A stretch of DNA of 50,583 nt from a virus: the IMG/VR virus record IMGVR_UViG_3300017917_003765, positions 1-50,583 of that record; one strand, given 5' to 3'. Made by a program: the position numbers and the translations under genes. How positions within the stretch are numbered: position 1 is the stretch's first letter; each line of letters opens with the position of its first letter. This document shows, piece after piece, positions 24,065 through 31,898 of the stretch. Below the pieces are notes generated by a model that saw only the letters and a list, made by a program, of their open reading frames with translations, was not told the DNA's origin and searched no databases.

Positions 24065-27000
24065 TGGGAACAAATGTAATAGCTAGTTTGGGCAGCGTAA
24101 CCATAACCAATAATGTTGCAGCTGTACCAGTATATTTTAGAAAAGATGCTCTGACCGAAGGAACAGAAACTTTTAGATTTGTGCTATTAGCCAGCAGAGA
24201 TTATGCACTATATTCTAACATAGTCTCTACTGTTACAGTTTATGATAACAGCATAGCTCGCACTTTGGTATTAACAACAACAGCTACGGCTAATACTGCT
24301 AACGAAGGTGAAAGTTATATTGTCAACATTTATACAACAGAAATGGATGATGGTACTACTTTACAATGGCAAATTGATGGTGTTGACCAATATGATTTAG
24401 CTACTGCGTTGAACGGTAATGTGGTTTTAGTAGACAACTATGCTAACGTAAGGGTAGCTACAGTTCGTGATAGAAATACCGAAGGTCCCGAGACTGTGTA
24501 TTTTAGAATTTTATCTAATACACACCCCAGTGTAGAAATACCTAACAATGTTTACGCTAATGTCAGTCTTGTTGACACCAGCAGAACACCAAACTTTTAT
24601 TTGTATTCAAATGTGGTTACCTGTAATGAAGGTGATGCTGTAGAGTACATTCTTGAAACAGCTAATCTTGAAACTAATGTTATTTTTACCTATAACATAG
24701 AAGGCATAAGTCAAAACGATCTAGCCTTTGGTACAGTCACTGGCAAATTTGCACATAATAGTTATAGTGGTAACGCATTTGGAAACGGTAACGTTGTAAT
24801 TAGATTTGCCAAAGACTTTATTACTGAAGGTAATGAAACTGCTAGGTTTAATATTTTTCCAGATCCTAGCATAAAATTACTTACCAATCTTTATGCCAAC
24901 GTAGTAGTTGTTGACAGTAGTCGTACACCATCTTATAGTTTGTCTGCAAATGTTTTACAATTACAAGAAGGCTCAACAGCTTTATTTACATTGACAGGAG
25001 CTAATGTTGATAATAATGTTAGTTTTAACTATGTAATTGAAAACGTTAACGCTGCTGATTTAGTTGGCGGCTCAGCTGTACTAAAAGGCGACATGCTGTT
25101 TATTAGTAATGATGGCGGCTTTACTGGAACTGCTACTAAAGCAATAGGCATGGCTCGTGACAAAACAACAGAAGGCACAGAAACACTAGTATTTAAAGTA
25201 TTGGCCAATCCACAATACCGACTGAATACCAATCTAAGTGTCCAAATTTCTGTTCTAGATACCAGTAAGTATCCAACCTTATCTTTAACTGCCAACAGAT
25301 CTGATGTTAGAGAAAATGGTGTCGTGCAATTTAATATAACTTCTACAGACATCGACAATGGCACTAGCATAGAATATCTTGTGTCTCCTATAGCAGATGT
25401 TAATAGTCATGTTAGTGCTGCAGTCTATACAACAACTTCTGGTCAGTTTGTTGTAAATGCAACAGGTCAATCCAGTATTATTGTTAACATGAAAGAAGAT
25501 TTCATTACCGAAGGTACTGAATATCTGACCATAACTGTTCCTGCCATACCTAACATGTATTTGGATGGCAGATCAGTTACAATACCTATTATAGACAGTA
25601 GTCAAACACCATCTTTAAGTTTTAGCAAGGACAAGGATCCTGTTGATGAAGGCGATCAGGTTACCATAACTGTAACTGGTACTAATATACCTAACGGTAC
25701 TACCATAAGTTGGAGTATAACAGCAGGTTCTAGCGACGTTACCCCAACTAGCGGTTCGTTCATACTAACAGCCGGGCCTAATTGGCCAACTTCTAGTAAT
25801 TCCATAGTTCTTACAGCCATAGCGGATTCTACTACAGAAGGTTGGGAAAATTATACTATTACTACTGGAGCAGTTGCTGCTATAGGTATGCCCAGTTACA
25901 CAGTTACTGGCAGCATTAACGATACCAGTGTGGCACCACCACCTCCACCGGTCAGCCCACCACCAGCTAGCACGCCGCCACCTCCAGGTGCAGTATTAAA
26001 TACATTTTTTAATGGTAATTTCGAATTTACTAGCCCAGTGTCTACAGTGGGTACAACAGTAAGCATACCAGGTTGGAAGATTTATCAAGAGTCTCTAAGG
26101 CTCAATGGCTTTAGCACTATCTTAAACTTTCCAACTCCACAGGATCCTACACCCAGTCCTCGTAGTGCTCCAACACCTTACGGTGACGAACCTGCTACAA
26201 GCATGGCCTATAGTTATGAGTTCGTCACAGACAGTATAGGTGATTTTGGTGGCCAGACAGTACTAAGATTAATTAGTAATGGGGGTACAGCGTCACCATA
26301 CGGCATTTCGAGAGGTCCTTATGTTGTAAGCGATTATGCTATTACTACAGCCATAGGTGATAAAGTAGTATTTCACTGGAAAGCCGAATATGGTAGTGAT
26401 GACTACGATGTATTTGCCTATCTAATTAATGAAACAACTGGACAAATCATATTGCTTTTAGACGACAATGGTTATACTACTAGCGGCTGGCAGCGAGTAG
26501 AAAAGACCATAGGTGCAGGTGAAACAGGTACCTTTAAATTTGTATTCATTTGTGGAAGCTATGATGCATCAGGTGGCATGGCACTTGGTGCTAGCCTTTA
26601 TCTGGACAACATAGACATCATAAAAGCAGTATCAGCACCACCGCCAGCACCACCTGCTGTACCTCCTGCACCCATAGCATCAGCTCCAGCTGCACCTGCT
26701 GCAATAGTTGTTAGTTGCTCCAGTGCCAGTGTAGTAGCTGACATAGGCAGTCGAGGTCCAGGTTGGTATATATTTGACATAGATTGTGGTGTGTTGACTG
26801 GTACTTTCTCTATTAATTTAGATTTTCTAAATAATTATGATTTCGCTGAACTTAATTGGAATGGTAACACTGTTGATACAGGCATCAGCAAGGGAATAAA
26901 AACTCTTTCAATTAACAAAACAGCATCAGCACCAAATAGCATACGGTTGCAGATCAATAGAAATAATATTACTGTTACTAATCCTTCTCAATATTCATCG

Positions 27001-27444
27001 GGCGAATGGAATACTGGTGGCTGGTGGAATGGCAGCGGCTGGAATGTACTAAGTGTTAGTTGCCCCAGTACTAATCCAACACCACCCCCTACTGCTCCGT
27101 ATTCACCGTTACCTGACGGCACAGTAACCTGCCCAGCACTATACAATGGTGTTAGCTTAACTGGAACTGGTACTTTTACCAATGGGGTTGCTTTGGTTAC
27201 AGGTAGCCTTAATGGCGGAACCGTATGGGGAAATAATACTCAAGGCTACACTGACGACAGCGACTTTAGACGGGCAGTTGTTCATGCAGGACTTTTAAAC
27301 CCAGGGCAGTCTGGAATTATTACATTCACGCCCCTGGGTTTCAGAACTAATTACAATGGTACAACAAGCAATGGCGTAACTACTACTGACTGGCCTTCGG
27401 GTTGGTGCGGTGTTCAGTTATCATTGTTTAGTTTAGTTACTTAA
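24064..27444 (+). CDS. Multidomain baseplate adhesin: Calx-beta repeats, carbohydrate-binding-like and LCCL-like domains
   Basis: 1126 residues. It begins with only the second half of a Calx-beta domain (FRKDALTEGTETFRFVLL), followed by five full Calx-beta repeats (about 76-620), each with a TEGxE motif and a VxDxSxTP boundary. A Pro-rich linker (622-645) leads to a jelly-roll-like domain (NGNFEF, PGWKIYQ, SLYLDNIDIIK; 647-855), a second Pro/Ala linker, a domain with WYIFDIDCG, and an LCCL-like C-terminus (VWGNNTQGYTDDSDF, RRAVVHAG, YNGTTSNGV). It is probably a long flexible calcium-binding fibre attached to gp7, to which it is joined by a TAATG overlap. All domain names are from motif reading. 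Confidence 0.75.
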   Translation: MGTNVIASLGSVTITNNVAAVPVYFRKDALTEGTETFRFVLLASRDYALYSNIVSTVTVYDNSIARTLVLTTTATANTANEGESYIVNIYTTEMDDGTTLQWQIDGVDQYDLATALNGNVVLVDNYANVRVATVRDRNTEGPETVYFRILSNTHPSVEIPNNVYANVSLVDTSRTPNFYLYSNVVTCNEGDAVEYILETANLETNVIFTYNIEGISQNDLAFGTVTGKFAHNSYSGNAFGNGNVVIRFAKDFITEGNETARFNIFPDPSIKLLTNLYANVVVVDSSRTPSYSLSANVLQLQEGSTALFTLTGANVDNNVSFNYVIENVNAADLVGGSAVLKGDMLFISNDGGFTGTATKAIGMARDKTTEGTETLVFKVLANPQYRLNTNLSVQISVLDTSKYPTLSLTANRSDVRENGVVQFNITSTDIDNGTSIEYLVSPIADVNSHVSAAVYTTTSGQFVVNATGQSSIIVNMKEDFITEGTEYLTITVPAIPNMYLDGRSVTIPIIDSSQTPSLSFSKDKDPVDEGDQVTITVTGTNIPNGTTISWSITAGSSDVTPTSGSFILTAGPNWPTSSNSIVLTAIADSTTEGWENYTITTGAVAAIGMPSYTVTGSINDTSVAPPPPPVSPPPASTPPPPGAVLNTFFNGNFEFTSPVSTVGTTVSIPGWKIYQESLRLNGFSTILNFPTPQDPTPSPRSAPTPYGDEPATSMAYSYEFVTDSIGDFGGQTVLRLISNGGTASPYGISRGPYVVSDYAITTAIGDKVVFHWKAEYGSDDYDVFAYLINETTGQIILLLDDNGYTTSGWQRVEKTIGAGETGTFKFVFICGSYDASGGMALGASLYLDNIDIIKAVSAPPPAPPAVPPAPIASAPAAPAAIVVSCSSASVVADIGSRGPGWYIFDIDCGVLTGTFSINLDFLNNYDFAELNWNGNTVDTGISKGIKTLSINKTASAPNSIRLQINRNNITVTNPSQYSSGEWNTGGWWNGSGWNVLSVSCPSTNPTPPPTAPYSPLPDGTVTCPALYNGVSLTGTGTFTNGVALVTGSLNGGTVWGNNTQGYTDDSDFRRAVVHAGLLNPGQSGIITFTPLGFRTNYNGTTSNGVTTTDWPSGWCGVQLSLFSLVT

Positions 27445-27450
27445 TCAACA

Positions 27451-27458
27451 CATAAATA
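27451..27458 (+). promoter_or_regulatory. Late promoter CATAAATA before gp8
   Basis: NATAAATA element in the 38-base gap before gp8 (ATG 27483). The leader holds the palindrome GATGATCATC and the weak ribosome site GAGG. Confidence 0.7.
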
Positions 27459-27482
27459 ATAGATGATCATCACGAGGCTACA

Positions 27483-28847
27483 ATGGCTGCAATCATAACC
27501 AACTATTATCGTTTATTCAATGCCAAACAATTCATAGAAAGTGTAAAGGAACCGTTTGCTGGTGGCGATGCCAATGCAAATGCCATACACTATGTGTTTA
27601 TTGGCAGGCCGCAGAGCTGGTCCAACGATAATTTACCCCCTACCCCGGTTGACACAGTAAATCTTCAGTTCGAAGTCTATAAAGACATGGTGGCCCTGAA
27701 GAAAGTTACTGCTTCCGAAGTATCGCATGTTATACCCAGAGAAGATTGGGTTTCAGGTACAGTTTATGACGAATATGATCATGCCATGTCGTCTACCAAT
27801 CCTGCTTATAGCGGCGCAACATCATTGTTCCTTAGTAACTTTTACGTACTTACCGACGAATACAAAGTATATAAATGTTTATTCAATAATGGTAATGGTG
27901 CTAGCACTGTAAAACCAACAAGTACTAGTACAACACCAGTTACCTTGGCAGATGGTTATATATGGAAATACATGTATACCATAGACACAGATAGTGTCTT
28001 AAACTTTCTAACTCCAGAGTTCATGCCTGTAAAGGCCTGCACAACGGTGCAAGCAGCAGCAGTTGATGGCGCCATAGAAATAATTAAGATAGTAAGCGGC
28101 GGAAGTGGTTATGTTAGTACACCAACAGTTTCCATAGTTGGTGACGGAAATGCTGCAGTATCAGCTGTTGCTACTAGAGTTGGCGGTAACATTGCTAATA
28201 TTACAGTTCAGACAGCTGCCAATGGTTGGCATGTAGCCAACGTTACATTGGTTGGTGGTGCACCCAACGCCAATGCTACTGCTCGTGCCATACTTAGCCC
28301 GCCAGGTGGACATGGTAGTAATCCTGTTGACGAATTAGGCGGGTACTATGTAATGATGACCAGCAGACTACAGTATAATGAAGGAGCAGGAGACTACCCA
28401 ACAACCAATGACTTTAGACGCATAGGTATTCTTGTAGATCCTTTATTTTATACCAATGGCAACGTAAGAGCTAATGCGAATACTCTTAGCGCTACCTGGA
28501 GTATTACAACATCAAACACAACAGCCGCTTTTGCTATAGATGAAGTAATTCGAGGCAATGTTAGTGGGGCTAATGCTAGAATATTAACTACTACAGATCC
28601 TGTTATAGGTGGAAACAGCATAACCAGATATATCCAACCCATTGACGATACATCGTCAAATCAGACAACATTCCAGGTAGGAGATTATGTTACAGGAGTA
28701 ACCAGCGGTACTATAGGCATAGTTACTCAGGTTAGTCCACCAGAAGTCAAACCACATTCTGGTAGTGTAATTTATGTAGATAATAGAAAGCCAATTAGCA
28801 GAGCAGCGGATCAGGCAGAAAGTATTCACATTGTTGTAGAATTCTAA
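27483..28847 (+). CDS. gp8: Baseplate wedge gp8
   Basis: 454 residues. The N-terminus AAIITNYYRLFNAKQFIESV, then YVFIGRPQSWSND...PPTPVDT, the YKVYKCLFNNGNGASTVKP motif and DGYIWKYMYTID match gp8 of T4-like aquatic phages (T4 gp8 has 334 residues). The extra length comes from Gly/Val/Asn-rich repeats between residues 195 and 270 and 310-430 (SGGSGY-type turns). gp8 dimers form part of each wedge. Has its own late promoter. Confidence 0.8.
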   Translation: MAAIITNYYRLFNAKQFIESVKEPFAGGDANANAIHYVFIGRPQSWSNDNLPPTPVDTVNLQFEVYKDMVALKKVTASEVSHVIPREDWVSGTVYDEYDHAMSSTNPAYSGATSLFLSNFYVLTDEYKVYKCLFNNGNGASTVKPTSTSTTPVTLADGYIWKYMYTIDTDSVLNFLTPEFMPVKACTTVQAAAVDGAIEIIKIVSGGSGYVSTPTVSIVGDGNAAVSAVATRVGGNIANITVQTAANGWHVANVTLVGGAPNANATARAILSPPGGHGSNPVDELGGYYVMMTSRLQYNEGAGDYPTTNDFRRIGILVDPLFYTNGNVRANANTLSATWSITTSNTTAAFAIDEVIRGNVSGANARILTTTDPVIGGNSITRYIQPIDDTSSNQTTFQVGDYVTGVTSGTIGIVTQVSPPEVKPHSGSVIYVDNRKPISRAADQAESIHIVVEF

Positions 28848-28856
28848 GGTTTAATA

Positions 28857-31800
28857 ATGTACATAGCTAATACATTCCCTTATTACGATGATTTTGATCC
28901 CCAAAAGGGATTTCATAGAATACTGTTTAGGCCTGGCCGAGCTGTTCAGGCTCGTGAACTTACTCAGCTGCAGACCATTCTACAAAATCAGATTGGTACA
29001 TTGGGTAGACATTTATTTAAAGAAGGCAGTCTGGCCTTTCAGGGCGAACCTATAGTTTATAGGGCTAATATAGACTATGTTAAATTAGAATCTACTTATA
29101 ATGGTATAGATGCCGATGATGTTATTAAAAATCTCATAGGCGAAAAAATTCAAAGCAATAACAGTATTATAGCTACTGTTGTTGCTGCTGAATTGAGCAC
29201 TAATACAGACCCAGCAACTGTCTACATTAGTTACGAAAGTAAAGCTACTGACGGGTTCACAAAATTTTTTACAAATGGCCAAATCTTAACACAGTATGTT
29301 GGTGCTAATGCCAACATACAAATCAAGGCAGTAAATACAGGTAATGCTACTGGGCAGGGAAGTGCTGTTGGTCTTAGTAATAATTATATTTTCATTAAAG
29401 ATAATTTTGTTAAAATAAACAACGAACTTAGCATAGTAGGTAAGTATAATAAATTAACTTCCAATAGCATTGGGTTTAGAGTTTTTGAAGATATTGTTAC
29501 TTATGCTGACGATGGTAGTCTAAGAGATCCAGCAGTATTAACAGAGGGAAGTGCAGATAGCAATTATTATGCCTTAGGTGCTGACAGATATCATCTGAGA
29601 GTTAAACTTGAAAGTAGACCGTTACTGGATACAACTTCTGATATAGATCCAAACTTCTTCGAATATATTCGTGTAGAAAACGGTCTACCTAACTGGGTTC
29701 GTGAAGAAGTAATTTATGATGTCCTAAACAAAGAACTAGCCAGAAGAACATTTGAAGAAAGCGGTGATTATTCGGTTGATTGTTTTCCACTACAGTTGAT
29801 GGAGCATAGTAATTCTAGTAATGTTCAGATTACCGGATATTATACTAGCAATGGTTTAAGTAATGCCATGGTTTCTGTAATGGGCCCTGGATTGGCCTAT
29901 GTAAAAGGCTATAGAACAGAAACTAGATTTCCAACTCCTTTGACCGTATACAAACCCCGTGATACTGCTAATGCTAGAGCCACGTTAAATCTAGATCGTG
30001 GATCATATGTAATCATAAACAGTATGATGGGTTTACCAAATCTTGTATCTGATTTAGAAGAAATTTCATTACAAGATACCTATAAGCCGAACTGGTATAA
30101 GAAAACCAGTTCTGGTAATAAAGTAGGTACAGCCAGAGCACGACACATAGAATTATACTCAGGCACACCAGGAACTGAATCAGCTCAGTATAAGTTATAT
30201 TTCTTTGACATAAACATGAACCCTGGAACATCTGTAAGAAATATAAAAAGTTTCTACAGTACTGGCGCAGGAAGTGCAGGATTTACAGCTAATATTGTTC
30301 CCGCTTTTGGTCTTTTGACGGGTACAGCAGTAACTACAAACACCAGCAATATTGTTACTGGTATTGCTACTGCTTTTGAATTAGAACTAGCAGATCCCAC
30401 GGATTATTCATCGTATAAAGATTGGGTAACAGTCAGAGGTGCATCAGAACAAGTATTCGAAGTAAACAGCACTCAGGGAAATAATCAATTTACCGCTAAT
30501 GCCCCTGCTACTGCCAGTATTACAGGTCCTGCTTATGTTCATTACATAGATGTAAAAGATGCAGACAGATATAACTACCTGTATCCGTTTAATTATAATT
30601 ACATAAAAACTGTTGATGCTAATAATACTAGCACTGTATATACAGTTAAAAACTTTAGTAGCGCTACATTATCAGGTAATACTACAACTTTAACTATAAG
30701 CGGTGGAACCAACGAAACCTGGCAAACACCCACTAATGAATCTAGTTTACTCCTAGTTACTTCTGGTGCTAAAGCAGGAAACCTATATTCAGCAGTTGGG
30801 CATATAACCAGATCAACCAATCAGAAAACACTAACTGTTGATTTGTCAGACATATCAGGTGTGGCCACAGCAGACATAGTTGTTATGAATCCTAAGGTAA
30901 AAACTCTAGATAGAGCTGCTAGAAGAACTAAGAGTAAAGTAACCAACGCTACATATGATATATCAGATTCAACTATCTATAATAAAGATTCTATAAATTT
31001 AAACAGAGCCGATGTAATTAGAATAGTTAGTGTTTCACAGTCTGCATTGGGTAGTGGTAGCTATTCTAGCATTGGTGCCTCGGATATCTCTAATTATTAC
31101 GACTTTGATAATGGTCAACGTGAAACCCATTATGCACTTGGTAGAATAATTAGAAAACCCGGAACACCTGTACCACAGTCGCCTATAAGAATTACTTTTG
31201 ATTATTACAGCCATGGTGGTTATGGTGATTATTTTAGTGTAGATAGTTATACAGATAATAGTATAGATTTTGCAGACATTCCTTCAATAAAAACTGTTAA
31301 TGGTGAAGTGTATTTGTCTGATGTTATAGATAACAGACCAGTTATTAATCAGGCCGGTACTGGTTTTAGTGGTTCAGGTTCAGTTAAACCAGAATTTTTT
31401 GATCAATCAGATAGTTTTGTAACAGATTTAGAATTTTATTTGGCAAAGAATGCTCTAGTAGCCATAAACAACACTGGTAAATTTATAGTTAAACAGGGTG
31501 CTAGTGCTCCTTATGGTCAGGCAAGTGATCCAGAAGTACCTGATGACAGTATGCCATTGTACATATTGAGGATGAAACCTTATGTTAGAGATATTTCTAA
31601 AGATGTAAATATTGAAAACTTGTGCATAGCCAGATATACCATGAAAGACATAGGTAAGCTGGATAGAAGAATAACTAACTTAGAATACTATACCTCACTA
31701 AATTTGCTTGAAAAACAAACCGAAAGTCTACAAATCAAAGATGCCTATGGCCTAGATAGATTTAAAAATGGTTTTATTGTAGACAATTTTACTGGGTTTG

Positions 31801-31883
31801 GTGTAGCAGATACAACCAGTACCGTTGCAATCGATTTCAGAACTAACGAACTTAGACCCAAGTTTATTAGAAGAACTTTCTAA
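28857..31883 (+). CDS. DUF4815-type baseplate/wedge structural protein, first part
   Basis: 1008 residues. It starts with the DUF4815 signature (FHRILFRPGRAVQARELTQL, QTILQNQIGTLGRHLFKEGS) and ends with the family's conserved helical stretch LDRRITNLEYYTSLNLLEKQ followed by GLDRFKNGFIVDNFTGFG. In related phages this family, usually placed where T4 has gp9/gp10, continues in the same polypeptide; here a stop falls 38 residues after that motif and the expected continuation is in the next two genes. The middle is beta-rich. A nine-base gap separates it from gp8. Confidence 0.8.
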   Translation: MYIANTFPYYDDFDPQKGFHRILFRPGRAVQARELTQLQTILQNQIGTLGRHLFKEGSLAFQGEPIVYRANIDYVKLESTYNGIDADDVIKNLIGEKIQSNNSIIATVVAAELSTNTDPATVYISYESKATDGFTKFFTNGQILTQYVGANANIQIKAVNTGNATGQGSAVGLSNNYIFIKDNFVKINNELSIVGKYNKLTSNSIGFRVFEDIVTYADDGSLRDPAVLTEGSADSNYYALGADRYHLRVKLESRPLLDTTSDIDPNFFEYIRVENGLPNWVREEVIYDVLNKELARRTFEESGDYSVDCFPLQLMEHSNSSNVQITGYYTSNGLSNAMVSVMGPGLAYVKGYRTETRFPTPLTVYKPRDTANARATLNLDRGSYVIINSMMGLPNLVSDLEEISLQDTYKPNWYKKTSSGNKVGTARARHIELYSGTPGTESAQYKLYFFDINMNPGTSVRNIKSFYSTGAGSAGFTANIVPAFGLLTGTAVTTNTSNIVTGIATAFELELADPTDYSSYKDWVTVRGASEQVFEVNSTQGNNQFTANAPATASITGPAYVHYIDVKDADRYNYLYPFNYNYIKTVDANNTSTVYTVKNFSSATLSGNTTTLTISGGTNETWQTPTNESSLLLVTSGAKAGNLYSAVGHITRSTNQKTLTVDLSDISGVATADIVVMNPKVKTLDRAARRTKSKVTNATYDISDSTIYNKDSINLNRADVIRIVSVSQSALGSGSYSSIGASDISNYYDFDNGQRETHYALGRIIRKPGTPVPQSPIRITFDYYSHGGYGDYFSVDSYTDNSIDFADIPSIKTVNGEVYLSDVIDNRPVINQAGTGFSGSGSVKPEFFDQSDSFVTDLEFYLAKNALVAINNTGKFIVKQGASAPYGQASDPEVPDDSMPLYILRMKPYVRDISKDVNIENLCIARYTMKDIGKLDRRITNLEYYTSLNLLEKQTESLQIKDAYGLDRFKNGFIVDNFTGFGVADTTSTVAIDFRTNELRPKFIRRTF

Positions 31884-31898
31884 GGGTCAGGAGCTAGC

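Noticed and set aside
31884-31898. Programmed frameshift joining the first two DUF4815-type genes
   Set aside because: The 15-base gap has an AGGAG ribosome site and a fresh ATG; no slippery sequence was seen before the stop.
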